A stretch of 64,000 nt of DNA from Solilutibacter pythonis. Its GTDB lineage: Bacteria > Pseudomonadota > Gammaproteobacteria > Xanthomonadales > Xanthomonadaceae. A model generated the notes under the pieces. It searched no databases, was not told where the DNA came from, and saw nothing but the letters and a program-made list of their open reading frames with translations. Shown one piece after another: positions 34,873 through 44,848 of the stretch. Each line of letters begins with the position of its first letter. The first letter of the stretch is position 1. The translations under genes and the position numbers were made by a program. The stretch is from positions 1 to 64,000 of the forward strand of contig NZ_RFLY01000003.1 in NCBI RefSeq assembly GCF_003697345.1, given 5' to 3'.

Positions 34873-35382
34873 TCAGAACGGGATGTCGTCGTCGTCGAAG
34901 CCGTCGTTGGCGAAGTCGGCCGGGGCGGGCTTCTGCTGCGGTGGGGCCTGCCGCTGCGGTTCGCGGCGCTGTGCCGGTTGCTGACGCGGACCACGTTCGT
35001 AACCACCGCCGCCGCCGCCGCCGAAGTTGCCACCGCCCTCGCCGCCGCCACGGCCGCCGAGCATCTGCATCTCGTCGGCGATGATGTCGGTGAAGTAGCG
35101 CTTCTGGCCGTCATCGCCGGTCATTTCGCTGTAGGTGATGCGGCCTTCGACATACACCTGCGATCCCTTGCGCAGGTACTCGCCGGCGATCTCGCCGAGC
35201 TTGCCGAAGAAAGTGACGCGGTGCCACTCGGTCTTTTCCTGGTTGTTGCCATCGCGGTCCTTGCGGACGCTGGTGGTGGCCAGGCTGATCTTGGTGATCG
35301 CCATGCCGCCCTGAGTGTATTTGGTTTCCGGGTCGTTGCCGAGGTTGCCGACCAGAATCACCTTGTTGATGCCGCGTGCCAT
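34873..35382 (-). CDS. ssb: single-stranded DNA-binding protein
   Basis: A 169-aa SSB. The OB-fold occupies residues 1 to about 110 ([54 protein letters not shown]), followed by a Gly-rich linker with Gln/Pro-rich parts and the acidic tip DDDDIPF that binds partner enzymes. It protects single-stranded DNA in replication and repair. It diverges from ispB; GC content returns to the chromosomal level here. Confidence 0.97.
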   Translation of the reverse strand: MARGINKVILVGNLGNDPETKYTQGGMAITKISLATTSVRKDRDGNNQEKTEWHRVTFFGKLGEIAGEYLRKGSQVYVEGRITYSEMTGDDGQKRYFTDIIADEMQMLGGRGGGEGGGNFGGGGGGGYERGPRQQPAQRREPQRQAPPQQKPAPADFANDGFDDDDIPF

Positions 35383-35535
35383 GTCCTGTCCTTCCGGTTG
35401 TGATCCGTTGTCTGTTGTGCGGGGCGCTCTTCAGGCGTCCACAGGGGGATTGGATGATACAGGCGCGGCGTCCGCCACCGGAGACCGCCGCGCCGACGCA
35501 TCGGGCGAGGGCGAATCCCGCCGTAGGCCGCCACC

Positions 35536-35541
35536 TATAAT
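35536..35541 (+). promoter_or_regulatory. TATAAT box six bases before the ispB ATG
   Basis: A perfect TATAAT ends six bases before ATG 35548, the spacing expected for a leaderless transcript starting at the A of the start codon. I see no TTGACA-like -35. Confidence 0.45.
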
Positions 35542-35547
35542 GCCGCG

Positions 35548-36558
35548 ATGCCGAACGCCGCCGCTCCCCTTCCCGCCCCCCACCCCATGCTCGACCTGCC
35601 CGCCATCCAGCGACTGGCCGCGCCGGACATGGCCGCGGTCGATGCCCTGATCCGCCGCCGGCTGGCCTCGGACGTGGTACTGATCAACCAGGTCGCCGAA
35701 TACATCATCGGCGCCGGTGGCAAGCGCCTGCGGCCGATGTTGCTGCTGCTTGCCGCGCGCGCGCTCGGTCACCAGGGCGCCGACGCCCACCAACTGGCCG
35801 CGGTGGTCGAGTTCATCCATACCTCCACCCTGCTGCACGACGACGTGGTGGACGAATCCGACCTGCGCCGCGGGCGCCGCACCGCCAACGCGGTCTGGGG
35901 CAACGCCACCAGCGTGCTGGTCGGCGATTTCCTCTATTCGCGCAGCTTCCAGCTGATGGTGGAACTGGCCTCGATGCCGGTGCAGCGCATCCTCGCCGAC
36001 ACCACCAACCAGATCGCCGAGGGCGAGGTGCTGCAGCTGCTGCACGTGCGCAACCCGGATACCGATGAGGCCGCCTATCTGCGCGTGATCGAGCGCAAGA
36101 CCGCGATCCTGTTCGCCGCCGCCACCCGCCTAGGCGCGTTGCTGGCCGGTGCCGGGCACGCTACCCAGGAAGCGATGCACGAATACGGCCTGGCGCTCGG
36201 GCATGCCTTCCAGATTGCCGACGACGTGCTCGATTACGCCTCCGATGCCGCCACCCTCGGCAAGAATCTCGGCGACGACCTGGCCGAGGGCAAGATGACG
36301 CTACCGCTGATCCACGCCATGCGGCACGCCGACCCGGCCACCCGCGAGCGGTTGCGCGGGATCGTCGAAGCGGGCGACGTCGATGCCCTGCCCGAAGTGA
36401 TCGCCGCCATCCACACCCATGACTCGCTGGCCTACAGCCGCGCGCGCGCCGAGGAATTCGCCCACCACGCCGAAGCCGCCCTGCATGGCCTGCCCGACAA
36501 CGACGCCACCGCCGCGCTGCGCGGGCTGGCGCATTACGCGGTGGCACGGAAGAAGTAA
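35548..36558 (+). CDS. ispB: octaprenyl diphosphate synthase
   Basis: A 336-aa trans-polyprenyl synthase that extends FPP with isopentenyl units for the ubiquinone side chain. Both aspartate-rich motifs are present: LLHDDVVDESDLRRG and AFQIADDVLDYASD; the substrate motif GGKRLRPMLLLLAAR is also seen. An ATG at 35587 (MLDLPAIQRL) would give the more usual N-terminus of 323 aa. The upstream ATG is kept because a TATAAT box sits six bases before it. Product length of the isoprenoid cannot be read from sequence. Confidence 0.92.
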   Translation: MPNAAAPLPAPHPMLDLPAIQRLAAPDMAAVDALIRRRLASDVVLINQVAEYIIGAGGKRLRPMLLLLAARALGHQGADAHQLAAVVEFIHTSTLLHDDVVDESDLRRGRRTANAVWGNATSVLVGDFLYSRSFQLMVELASMPVQRILADTTNQIAEGEVLQLLHVRNPDTDEAAYLRVIERKTAILFAAATRLGALLAGAGHATQEAMHEYGLALGHAFQIADDVLDYASDAATLGKNLGDDLAEGKMTLPLIHAMRHADPATRERLRGIVEAGDVDALPEVIAAIHTHDSLAYSRARAEEFAHHAEAALHGLPDNDATAALRGLAHYAVARKK

Positions 36559-36777
36559 TCGCCGGTCGCGCCTGGCGTGCTTTCAGCGCCGCGCCGGCGC
36601 GCCCGCCCACCGCGTCGAATGGCTATTCCCGCCCCTCGGCATACACGACTGACGCGCGAGCCGGGCCTGGCGAAACGCCCGAGCGGTGCATGCGGACTTC
36701 ACCCCACCGCCCCGGGACTGGCGCTCACCAAGGCCCCGGCAGTGCGCGCCCGGCCACATCAACGCCGGGCGGCGGTG
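36559..36777. other. convergent intergenic region
   Basis: About 220 GC-rich bases between ispB and the DUF488 gene. I see no tRNA, clear terminator or repeat. Confidence 0.5.
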
Positions 36778-37122
36778 TCAACCGCCAAGGTAATCCTTGA
36801 GCGCCACCGCATTGTTGTGCTGCTCGTCGCGGGCGGCATAGACCAGCGTGACCTTGCCCTTCTTCAGCAGCGCCCGCAATTCGGCCACCGGGGCGGGATT
36901 GGCGTCCAGCTCGGCCGCGTAGCGTTGGCGGAACCCGGCCCACTTGGTTGGATCGTGGTCGAACCATCGGCGCAGTCGGTCGGAAGGCGCGAGGTCCTTC
37001 AGCCATCCGTGCAGATGCGCTTTCTCCTTCGACAGCCCTCGCGGCCACAAGCGATCCACCAGAATGCGTTGGCCGTCGTCACTGGCGGCGGGCCGATAGG
37101 CGCGTTTGATTTGCAATGCCAT
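36778..37122 (-). CDS. DUF488 (YeaO-like) family protein
   Basis: A 114-aa DUF488 protein: RILVDRLWPRGLSKEKAHLH, WLKDLAPSDRLRRWFDHDP, and TLVYAARDEQHNNAVALKDY. The function of the family is not established. The ATG at 37122 lies six bases after GAGGTG; upstream ATG/GTG codons at 37128 and 37131 are less well placed. Stands alone between convergent ispB and the murD2 operon. Confidence 0.9.
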   Translation of the reverse strand: MALQIKRAYRPAASDDGQRILVDRLWPRGLSKEKAHLHGWLKDLAPSDRLRRWFDHDPTKWAGFRQRYAAELDANPAPVAELRALLKKGKVTLVYAARDEQHNNAVALKDYLGG

Positions 37123-37226
37123 CCTCATCACCTCGCGTCATGCGGGCACGCATCGAGCGGCCCCGGGTACGGGCTGCCAACCTAGCGGAAGCGGGTTTGG
37201 ATGAAGTGAAGCGCCACCGACGCCGG

Positions 37227-38612
37227 TCAGGCGATGCCGAGGCCGGCGATGGCGCTGATGATTTCCGGGTCGAAACCACCGAGTTCGGCGAAGTGCCTGC
37301 CACGGGCGACGTAATCGCCGTAAGCGCCAAAGCTGGGCGCGCCCGGCGAAAGCAGCAGCACGCCATCGCCCGCCAACAGTTCGCGGGCGATGGCGACGGC
37401 TCCGGGCAGGTCGCGGGCGGCGCGCAGCTCGAAGCCGGCCTTCGCCGCCATCGGCGCCAACAAGTCGTGGATGCGCGGGCCGTTGGCGCCCATCGTCACG
37501 ATGCCGTGCGGCGCGCGGGTTTCCATCGCTTCGGCGAAGCCGTGCCAGTCGAGGCCGCGATCATGGCCGCCGACCAGCAAGACGACCTTTTCTCCGGCGT
37601 GGACATCGAGCGCGGCCAGCGAGGCATGCGGAGTGGTGCTGATGGAATCGTTGACCCAGCGCACGCCCTCGCGCACGCCGAGCGATTGCAGGCGGTTGGG
37701 CAAGGGCGCGAACGTGGCGGCATGCCGCGCCAATGCGGCGGCATCGAAACCGAGCGCGTCCAGCGCGGTCAGCACCGCGCACAGGTTGCCGCGATTGTGG
37801 CGGCCCGGCAGCGGCAGGTCGCGGGTATCGAGCACGGCGCGCTCGCCGCGAAAAAGCCCGTCCCCGCGCAGATGCCAGCCCGCGCGCGTGCCGTACCAAC
37901 GCACGTCGGAAGCCGGCAGTTCGAGCTTCGACAAGACAGGATCGTTGGCGTTCAACACGGCGATGCTCGGCGCGGCCTGGGTCAAGAGCGCGAGCTTGTC
38001 CTCGACATAACGCGACTCGCCGCCGTGCCAGTCGAGGTGCTCGGGAAAGAGGTTGGTGACGATGGCGAGCGCGGGCCGCACGCCGCTGTCGGCCACGTCG
38101 CGGGTCTGGTAGCTCGACAGTTCGATCGCCCATGCTTCGGCCCGGGCATCGAGCAACTCCAGCAGCGGCAGGCCGATGTTGCCGGCCAGCGCGGTGCGGT
38201 GGCCGGCCGCGCGCAGCAGATGCGCGAGCAACGCGGTGGTGGTGCTCTTGCCCTTGGTGCCGGTGACGCACAACGTTCGCGCGTTCTCCCCCCGCTCGGA
38301 AAACCACAGCCGGGTACCGCCGATGAAATCCGTGCCGCGCGCGCGGGCGAAGCGCGCCGCTTCGCCGTACGGGCTGATGCCCGGCGATTTCACCACCACC
38401 TCGAACCTGGCGAGTTTCTCGCCGCTGGCGTCGGTTTCGAACGCCAGCAGGGGGTCGGCGAACGCGGCGGCATCGCCAATTTCGGCCATTGCGCAGAACA
38501 GGGTCAGCGGTTGCGACGGCAGGCGGGCGCGCAAAGCGCGATAGGCCGCCCGTCCTTCGCGGCCCCAGCCCCAGAGCGCGATGCGCCGGCCTTCAAGCTG
38601 CGAAATGCGCAC
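37227..38612 (-). CDS. murD2: MurD2: UDP-MurNAc-L-Ala--L-Glu ligase
   Basis: A 461-aa Mur ligase. The ATP site is [20 protein letters not shown]; further Mur motifs are [20 protein letters not shown] and [19 protein letters not shown]; the C-terminal domain has [18 protein letters not shown]. Its adjacency to murL marks it as the MurD2 type, which in Xanthomonas adds L-Glu, not D-Glu, to UDP-MurNAc-L-Ala; MurL then epimerises the product. The start is a GTG at 38612, overlapping the murL end by 20 bases. Substrate choice between L- and D-Glu is inferred from synteny. Confidence 0.9.
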   Translation of the reverse strand: MRISQLEGRRIALWGWGREGRAAYRALRARLPSQPLTLFCAMAEIGDAAAFADPLLAFETDASGEKLARFEVVVKSPGISPYGEAARFARARGTDFIGGTRLWFSERGENARTLCVTGTKGKSTTTALLAHLLRAAGHRTALAGNIGLPLLELLDARAEAWAIELSSYQTRDVADSGVRPALAIVTNLFPEHLDWHGGESRYVEDKLALLTQAAPSIAVLNANDPVLSKLELPASDVRWYGTRAGWHLRGDGLFRGERAVLDTRDLPLPGRHNRGNLCAVLTALDALGFDAAALARHAATFAPLPNRLQSLGVREGVRWVNDSISTTPHASLAALDVHAGEKVVLLVGGHDRGLDWHGFAEAMETRAPHGIVTMGANGPRIHDLLAPMAAKAGFELRAARDLPGAVAIARELLAGDGVLLLSPGAPSFGAYGDYVARGRHFAELGGFDPEIISAIAGLGIA

Positions 38613-39960
38613 GCAGGCGTTCCCACACGTCGGCCGGGATGCGGTGCTCGTCGTCCAGCGCCATCAATGCGTCGATGGACAACGCCTCGCCCGCCAGTTG
38701 TGGCGCGATCTCGCGGGAGAAACGTCTCACCGTCACGTCCTCGCGCCATTCCGGGCGCTTGGCCAGCGCGGCCATCGCCGCGCGCGATTCGCGGCCCTCG
38801 CCGACGCATTCGAACGGCTTGTGGTCGCGATATTCCAGCAGCGCGTCGTAGCCCGCGATCTCGCTTTCCTCGTCCAGCAGATTGCGGCCGAAGATCGCGG
38901 TGAGACGCGGCTTGGGCATGAACGGCGCGAGCGCCAGGAATACGAAATGGCACTTCGGGCAGACGCCGCACCAGCGGTTCACCGGGCGCTCGCCGAGGAT
39001 GTGGAAATTGCGGTTGCAACTGGAGAAATGCGCGTCGTAGTGCGTGTTTCTGGCGAACTGTCGGGCCACGGCCAGTTCGCTCATCGGCCGCAGCAGCGAG
39101 TAGTAACGCAGATCGGCGGCGATGCGCCGCTCAAGGTATTCGCCGAAGTCGCGCTCGAAGGCCCAGCCTTTCGACCACTGGTGGTTCACCTCGCCGGCGC
39201 CTTCGATCAAGCTGCCGTAGCTGGCCGAGCGCTCGTTGGAAAACACCACTTGGCCGGCCCCGGTCAGCAACGCCGCCAGCGCCATGATGGCGGAGTTGAT
39301 CGCGGTGACGGGGATATGCCCGTTCCACGCGCCCTGTCGATTCATCTCGAACAGCTCCGGCGCGATCTGGCGCTGGATGTTGAGCATCGGCAGGCCGGTA
39401 CGCTCGGCGCAGGCGCGGATGAGCTGCGAACCGCCGATCCAGGTCACGGTCTGGGCAACGCCGATGCCGCGCAGCGCTTCGATCGAAACTAGAGAATCCT
39501 TGCCGCCGCCGATCGCCACCAGCGCGCGCGGGCCAAGCCCCAATGCGGGCGCGGACACTTTCGCCACGGCTTCCTCGCCCCGCGGGAAGTGGACCCGGCC
39601 GGCAAGGTCGAGACCGTTGCGATAGGCGAACTCGCCAAGACCGTGGCGATAGATCGCCTCCAGCAACGCCGCGGTATCGGCATCGAGCGTGGCGTAGTCG
39701 ATGCGGATTTCGTCCGGCACCGCCGCTTTGTAATAGCTCACGCCCGCGATCAGATGCAGCAGCGTCAACGCCCGTTCCACCGCGTCGGCGCGCACGTCCT
39801 CCAGCACGAACGGCGCGCCGGGCACGGTGATGGTTTCCACCAGTTCCGGGCCGTCGTCGAAGGCATAGACCAGCCGCGCCACGCCGCTTGCGGCATCGAA
39901 TTCCCGGCGCACGAAGCGGAAGGCGCGAACGGTTTCGCGGTCGAATTTCAATCCAGTCAT
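38593..39960 (-). CDS. murL: MurL: UDP-MurNAc-L-Ala-L-Glu epimerase
   Basis: A 455-aa protein matching the MurL family: [20 protein letters not shown] (a PP-loop-like ATP motif), [20 protein letters not shown], and a Cys-rich segment [19 protein letters not shown]. It inverts the terminal L-Glu to D-Glu after ligation, so cells need no free D-Glu for the cytosolic step. The ATG at 39960 overlaps the lysC-lysA stop as ATGA. The frame runs far upstream, but that part is the shadow of lysC-lysA. Confidence 0.93.
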   Translation of the reverse strand: MTGLKFDRETVRAFRFVRREFDAASGVARLVYAFDDGPELVETITVPGAPFVLEDVRADAVERALTLLHLIAGVSYYKAAVPDEIRIDYATLDADTAALLEAIYRHGLGEFAYRNGLDLAGRVHFPRGEEAVAKVSAPALGLGPRALVAIGGGKDSLVSIEALRGIGVAQTVTWIGGSQLIRACAERTGLPMLNIQRQIAPELFEMNRQGAWNGHIPVTAINSAIMALAALLTGAGQVVFSNERSASYGSLIEGAGEVNHQWSKGWAFERDFGEYLERRIAADLRYYSLLRPMSELAVARQFARNTHYDAHFSSCNRNFHILGERPVNRWCGVCPKCHFVFLALAPFMPKPRLTAIFGRNLLDEESEIAGYDALLEYRDHKPFECVGEGRESRAAMAALAKRPEWREDVTVRRFSREIAPQLAGEALSIDALMALDDEHRIPADVWERLRAHFAA

Positions 39961-42542
39961 TCCAGCACTTCCTCGTCCGGCAGCGCGCGCAGGTTGTAGC
40001 GGCTGGCCATGGTGTAACCGTAGGCGCCGGCATCGGCGATCAGTATCACGTCGCCTTCGGCGGTGGCGGTGGGCAGTGCGCGGGCATGGCCGAACACGTC
40101 GCCGCTTTCGCAGATCGGGCCGACCACGTCGAAGACGGCCGCGTTGTCCTCGTCCGGCCGCGACAGATTGCGCACGTCGTGCCAAGCATCGTAGAGCGTG
40201 GGGCGGATCAGCGCGTTCATGCCGGCATCCAGGCCGACCCGGCGCACTCCGTCCTTCTCCACCACCTGCGTCACCCGTGCCAGCAGCACGCCGCATTGCG
40301 CCACCAGAAAACGACCCGGCTCGATGGCGACGCGATAGCGCGGGAAGGCGGCCTTGACCTCGGCCAATGCGCGCGACCAGTGATCGAGATCGAATTCGGC
40401 TTCGTCCGGCAGGTAGGGAATCGGCAGGCCGCCGCCCAGGTTCAGCGTGTCGATGGTGCCGATGCCCTCGGCCAACGTCGCCAATTCCGCATGCACTTCG
40501 GCCCAGTGCGCCGACGACTCGATGCCGCTGCCCAGATGCGCGTGCAGGCCGCTGACGCGCAAGTCGAGCGCGAGCGCGGCGGCCACGAAGGCATCCACCT
40601 TCGACAGCGGCAGGCCAAACTTCGATTCGTCGCCGCCGGTGACGACCTTGGCGTGGTGGCCGTCGCCACGCCCCAGGTCGACCCGCAGCCAGCATTCGCG
40701 GCCACGAAACAGTTCCGGCCAGGCGTGCAGCAGCTCGATGTTGTCCAGCGTCACCCGCACACCGCGCGCGTAAGCCGCTTCGTATTCGCCACGCGGGGCG
40801 AAGCTGGGCGTGAACAGCACCTCGGCGCCGGCCAATGCCGGCACCACGGCGAAGGCGTGTTCGATCTCCGCCTGCGAGACGCATTCCAGCCCGAAACCCA
40901 GCGCATGCAGTTCGCGCAGCAGCACCGGATGCGAGTTGGCCTTGATCGCGAAGTAGCGGCGGTCGAGGGCGACGATCGCGTTGAGCTTGCCCGCCTGCGC
41001 GCGCAGCGTCGGCAGGTCGTAGACGTAGCGCGGCGTGGCGGATCGGGCGCATTCGAGCAGCGCGGTGCGGCGCGACTGCCACCACTTCGGCGCGCGCGCC
41101 GCATCGCCTTCGCCCATTTGCCGCCAACTGGGGCCGAACACGCCGGACTCGCGCACCGGCATCGCGCCGCTGCGGATCAACTCGGTGTGCAGATGCGGGA
41201 TCAGCCCGTCGGCCTCGGCCTCGTCGATCACGAAGGTGAGATTGAGGTCGTTGGAAGATTGCGAAATCAGATGCACGCGCTCCCGGCCGAACGTCGCCCA
41301 GACATCGGAGAGCTTGTGCAGCAGCGAGCGCATGCCGCGCCCGACCAGGGTGATCGCCGCGCACGGCGCGATCACTTTCACCCGGCAGACCTGGGCCAGG
41401 TCCTCGGACAGGCGCGAGAGCACGTCGGTAGTGACCAGATTGTCGCTGGGATCGAGCGAGACGGTGACGTTGGTTTCCGAAGAGCCGATCAAATCCACCG
41501 ACAGGCCGTGTCGTTTGAAGCGCTCGAAGATATCGGCCAGGAAGCCGACCTGCTGCCACATGCCGATCGACTCCATCGACACCAGCACGATGCCGTTGCG
41601 GCGGCTGATCGCCTTGACCCCGGGCACGGTGGCGGCGCTGGCATCGATGCGCGTGCCCGGCAGGTCGACGCGCTCGGTGTCGAGGATCGCCATCGGCACG
41701 CGGGCGTCGCGGCAGGGCGCGATCGAGCGCGGATGCAGCACTTTGGCCCCGGTGGTGGCGATTTCCTGCGCTTCGGCGTAGTCGAGCCGGGCCAGCAGGC
41801 GCGCATCGGGCACCTCGCGCGGGTTGGCGCTGAACATGCCGGGCACGTCGGTCCAGATTTCGACGCGCCGCGCGCCGAGCAAGGCGCCGAAATAGGCCGC
41901 CGAGGTATCCGACCCGCCCCGCCCGAGGATGGCGGTGCCGCCGTCGCCATGGCGGGCGATGAAGCCCTGGGTGATGAGCAACCGGGTCGGTTGCGCGGCG
42001 AAACGCGCGCGCCAGCCGTCATCGGCATCGCGGTGGCAGTTGACCGACAGCCGGCGCGCCCAATCGCTCTGGGTCGGCAGGTCGATGGCGTCCAGCCAGT
42101 CGCGTGCATCGGCCCAACCGAAATCCAGCCCCCGCCCGGCCAGGTAGGCGGCGCCGAGGGTGGACGAAAGCAGCTCGCCCTGCGCCAGCACCTCGGCCTG
42201 CCAGTCGAGCGCGCGGACGGCCGCGCGCGCGTCCTCGCCCAACGCCCGCAACACGGCCAGGCGCGCGCCCAGCACCGCCTCGGCATCGAGGTCGAGATCG
42301 GCTGCGAATTCGCGATGACGCCGCGCCAGCGCCGCGAGGCGGTCGATGACGCCATCGCCATTGGCGATCGCCTGCAACTCGTTGGTGACGCCCGACAGCG
42401 CCGAAACCACCACCAGCACGCGGGCGTCCCGGGCGCGTTCGGCGGCGATACGGCCGATGTTGTCCCAGCGACCACGGCGCGACACGCTGGTGCCGCCAAA
42501 CTTGAGCACCACCCAGGGAGCGGTGTGGGAAGAGAACGACAT
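39957..42542 (-). CDS. bifunctional aspartate kinase / diaminopimelate decarboxylase
   Basis: An 861-aa fusion. Residues 1 to about 460 are aspartate kinase (VVLKFGGTSVSRRGRWDNIG; ATTGAKVLHPRSIAPC) with ACT-type regulatory parts (GSSETNVTVSLDPSDNLVTT). From about 490 to the end is an alanine-racemase-fold PLP decarboxylase of LysA type: RYFAIKANSHPVLLRELHAL with the PLP lysine, LNLGGGLPIPYL, and CESGDVFGHARALP. It catalyses the first and last steps of lysine synthesis; meso-DAP, its decarboxylase substrate, also goes into peptidoglycan, which explains its place with murL and murD2. The fusion is typical of Xanthomonadaceae. Confidence 0.95.
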   Translation of the reverse strand: MSFSSHTAPWVVLKFGGTSVSRRGRWDNIGRIAAERARDARVLVVVSALSGVTNELQAIANGDGVIDRLAALARRHREFAADLDLDAEAVLGARLAVLRALGEDARAAVRALDWQAEVLAQGELLSSTLGAAYLAGRGLDFGWADARDWLDAIDLPTQSDWARRLSVNCHRDADDGWRARFAAQPTRLLITQGFIARHGDGGTAILGRGGSDTSAAYFGALLGARRVEIWTDVPGMFSANPREVPDARLLARLDYAEAQEIATTGAKVLHPRSIAPCRDARVPMAILDTERVDLPGTRIDASAATVPGVKAISRRNGIVLVSMESIGMWQQVGFLADIFERFKRHGLSVDLIGSSETNVTVSLDPSDNLVTTDVLSRLSEDLAQVCRVKVIAPCAAITLVGRGMRSLLHKLSDVWATFGRERVHLISQSSNDLNLTFVIDEAEADGLIPHLHTELIRSGAMPVRESGVFGPSWRQMGEGDAARAPKWWQSRRTALLECARSATPRYVYDLPTLRAQAGKLNAIVALDRRYFAIKANSHPVLLRELHALGFGLECVSQAEIEHAFAVVPALAGAEVLFTPSFAPRGEYEAAYARGVRVTLDNIELLHAWPELFRGRECWLRVDLGRGDGHHAKVVTGGDESKFGLPLSKVDAFVAAALALDLRVSGLHAHLGSGIESSAHWAEVHAELATLAEGIGTIDTLNLGGGLPIPYLPDEAEFDLDHWSRALAEVKAAFPRYRVAIEPGRFLVAQCGVLLARVTQVVEKDGVRRVGLDAGMNALIRPTLYDAWHDVRNLSRPDEDNAAVFDVVGPICESGDVFGHARALPTATAEGDVILIADAGAYGYTMASRYNLRALPDEEVLE

Positions 42543-42543
42543 C

Positions 42544-42588
42544 TAGAATGACCGAATTGCCAGAACCGCTGGCGAACGCCTCATTCTA
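42544..42588. promoter_or_regulatory. inverted TAGAATGA/TCATTCTA pair between divergent genes
   Basis: TAGAATGA at 42544-42551 and its exact complement at 42581-42588 frame the 46-base gap between lysC-lysA and phzF. Each contains TAGAAT, so they may be -10 boxes of overlapping divergent promoters or an operator. No good -35 was found for either. Confidence 0.35.
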
Positions 42589-43482
42589 ATGACCAATCTC
42601 TCCCGCCGTCCGCGCCGTTACCTGCAAGCCGACGTGTTCGCCGAGCGCCCCGGCGCGGGCAATCCCCTGGCCGTGGTGCTGGATGCCGACGGCCTTTCTG
42701 ATGACGACATGCAGGCGATCGCGCGCTGGACGCGGCTGCCGGAAACCACCTTCGTCCTCCCGCCTGACGACGCCGGCGCCAGTTACCGCATCCGCATGTT
42801 CAGCCCACGCCGCGAAGTGCCTTTCGCCGGGCATCCGAGCGTCGGCACCGCGCACGCGGTGCTCGATGCCGGCATCGCCCAGCCGCGTGACGGCCTGTTG
42901 GTGCAAGACGGCGCCGCCGGCAGGCTGCCGCTGCGCGTGCGGGGCGAAGGCGCCACCCGCACCATCGCCGTGCGCACGCCGCGCGCCTCGCTGGTGGAAA
43001 CCGCCACGCCCGACGACCCGCGCCTCGTCAACGCCCTCGCCGGCCTGCCGCTCGGCACGCTGTCGCCGGCGCTGATGGAAGGCGGCCGCCGCTGGTGGCT
43101 GGTGGAACTGTCCGACGAGACTTCGCTACGCACCGCCACGCCGGACTGGACGGCGATTTCGGCCCTGGCCGAAGCCACCTCCAGCATGGGCGTCTGCGTT
43201 TACGCACGCAGCGACGACCCCGTGCATTACCTCGCCGTGCGTGCCTGGGTCGGTGCCCCGGCGCCGTTCGAGGATGCCGCCTCGGGCGCGGCCAACGCCA
43301 CCCTGGCCGCCTGGCTGGCCTCGCAAAACGCACTGCCGGGCGACGGCGGCTTCTACCGCGTCAGCCAAGGCCGCGAAGTCGGCTTCGATGCCATCATCGA
43401 ACTGACCGTCGATGACCAAGGCGACGTCTGGTCGGGTGGCCGCGTGACCAGCGTGGTGCATGGCGAGATCGACTGGCGCTGA
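42589..43482 (+). CDS. PhzF-family isomerase/epimerase
   Basis: A 297-aa PhzF-fold protein: YLQADVFAERPGAGNPLAVV with the catalytic-type pattern, SPRREVPFAGHPSVGTAHAV, and PFEDAASGAANATLAAWLAS. Family members catalyse proton-transfer isomerisations; the substrate here is unknown and the phenazine role is not implied. It starts at the base right after the inverted repeat with no ribosome site. Confidence 0.9.
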   Translation: MTNLSRRPRRYLQADVFAERPGAGNPLAVVLDADGLSDDDMQAIARWTRLPETTFVLPPDDAGASYRIRMFSPRREVPFAGHPSVGTAHAVLDAGIAQPRDGLLVQDGAAGRLPLRVRGEGATRTIAVRTPRASLVETATPDDPRLVNALAGLPLGTLSPALMEGGRRWWLVELSDETSLRTATPDWTAISALAEATSSMGVCVYARSDDPVHYLAVRAWVGAPAPFEDAASGAANATLAAWLASQNALPGDGGFYRVSQGREVGFDAIIELTVDDQGDVWSGGRVTSVVHGEIDWR

Positions 43483-43528
43483 GCGAAGCGACCTTGGCGG
43501 GCGGGGGCAGCACCAAAAAAGGTTGGCA

Positions 43529-43560
43529 TCAAGCCTCCCGGTGAAGCGCGGGAGGCTTGA
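43529..43560. terminator. 12-bp stem-loop terminator
   Basis: TCAAGCCTCCCG pairs perfectly with CGGGAGGCTTGA across an eight-base loop. On the minus strand it is followed eight bases later by TTTTTT (A-run at 43514-43520 region on plus). It can serve the phzF transcript and the minus-strand gene from the other side. Confidence 0.65.
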
Positions 43561-43608
43561 AACTCCATGGGCCTATTCAAACCTGGGCTTTCTTGAGACT
43601 GCCCACAC

Positions 43609-43626
43609 GGCGGGGCGTCCCCCGCC
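43609..43626. terminator. short GC hairpin
   Basis: GGCGGGG and CCCCGCC pair with a four-base loop. No T-run; listed as a possible weak terminator for either convergent gene. Confidence 0.25.
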
Positions 43627-43836
43627 CCACGCATTCAGATGGTAATAAGTCGGAAGCCGCAGACATCGGTATCAAGCGAGCTCGCTCACGCCCCCGGCAA
43701 TTCAGTCACGCCAGCCCAAAGCAGCACCGTGTAGCGGCCTTGACCTGGATACGCCAACGGCTGCCCCGGCAAACCACCGGACTGGAATCATCGTAAAGAA
43801 AGCACCCGAAGGCGCCCCTCCGCCACCGGCCGGAAC

Positions 43837-44535
43837 TCACTCCGGCCGCACGTCCACCCGCACCCGCACGCGATCGCCGGGATGATGGTTCATGCGCGAG
43901 GTGTAGCGGCGGCCGTTGTATTCGTGGGTGACATCGTAGGCATCGCCCTCGGACATCGGGCGATAGCGGCCATCGCCGCTCACCGGGTCGCAGACGGTGA
44001 CCCGCCCGCGGCGTGGTGGGCGGGCGTGCTGATCGTAGATGCCGCGACCGGCCATCCCGCCGACCATCGAGCCGATCGCCGAGGTGGCATAACGCGCCGA
44101 GCCGCCGCCCACCTGGCTGCCGAGCACCGCGCCGACCACGCCGCCGATCACCGTCGCCACCCGCCGCCCGGTCTCACCGCCGCCGTTGCGTCGATAGCCA
44201 TCGCCGTGGACGCCCTCGCGGCCGTCGTAGTAGCCATCGTTGCGGTAATAACCGTCATTCCGGTAATCGCCATCGCCGTAACGCGGATCGCGGTTGTCGA
44301 CGTAGCCGCCATCCTGCGTGTAGCAACGCCGTGCCTGGCCGCCATGGCCATAGCCGCTCCGGGCATGGCCGTCGGACACGCGCTGGCCCCGGATCACCCG
44401 CGCCCAGTCGTACTGCGCGCCGCTGTCGTAACCGCCGCCATGACGACCGGCGTGGCTTTGCGCGGGCGCGGGCATGGCGATGGCGGTCAGGCCGGCGGCC
44501 AGCGCAAGGGGAAGAAAACGAAGGGAACAAGTCAT
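43837..44535 (-). CDS. secreted glycine-zipper (2TM) protein
   Basis: A 232-aa envelope protein with a signal peptide (MTCSLRFLPLALAAGLTAIA then MPAPAQ), a Gly/Tyr/Asn/Asp-rich linker with repeated GYYRNDGYY-like words, and a glycine-zipper 2TM segment (VATVIGGVVGAVLGSQVGGG, then SAIGSMVGGMAGRGI). The C-terminus is basic with a single VCDP cysteine motif. Family members are outer-membrane or surface proteins of unclear role. The start at 44535 is chosen for the signal peptide; the frame upstream is Arg-rich and unlikely. Confidence 0.85.
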   Translation of the reverse strand: MTCSLRFLPLALAAGLTAIAMPAPAQSHAGRHGGGYDSGAQYDWARVIRGQRVSDGHARSGYGHGGQARRCYTQDGGYVDNRDPRYGDGDYRNDGYYRNDGYYDGREGVHGDGYRRNGGGETGRRVATVIGGVVGAVLGSQVGGGSARYATSAIGSMVGGMAGRGIYDQHARPPRRGRVTVCDPVSGDGRYRPMSEGDAYDVTHEYNGRRYTSRMNHHPGDRVRVRVDVRPE

Positions 44536-44848
44536 GGGAAAAACTCCGTAATGCCGCCAGCGGCGCCCAGTGAAACTGCGGCCGAAGCGCCCAATCGGCG
44601 CTGAACCCGGAGGCGACCGTTGCCGCCGATTCACCCCTCCCGGCTGGCCGCCGGCATCGGCCTGGCGTAGGCTCGCCCCACGTGCCCGCGCCGCCGGTTA
44701 TTGACGCAGCTCAATGCCAGGCATTGGCGGTGCGGGTATCAAGTCAGCAACGCCATGACCGCCCGCCGAGCGCGATGCTCGTGGGTCGCGCGGACAACGC
44801 GGACGACCATGACGTCCCAGTCACCCTTGCACTGAAGGAGACGGACGC
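44536..44848. other. divergent promoter region
   Basis: About 310 bases between the glycine-zipper gene and the EF-G paralogue. GAAGGAGACGG lies before the EF-G ATG. I could not pick convincing promoter boxes and see no other element. Confidence 0.5.

Larger units (their letters stand above)
43483..43836. other. intergenic region with two hairpins
   Basis: About 350 bases between phzF and the glycine-zipper gene, convergent. It holds the two stem-loops listed separately. I see no gene: open frames of 60-80 codons lack ribosome sites. Confidence 0.6.

Noticed and set aside
39888-42551. Plus-strand open frame of 887 codons
   Set aside because: Antisense shadow of the LysC-LysA fusion, which has all expected motifs.
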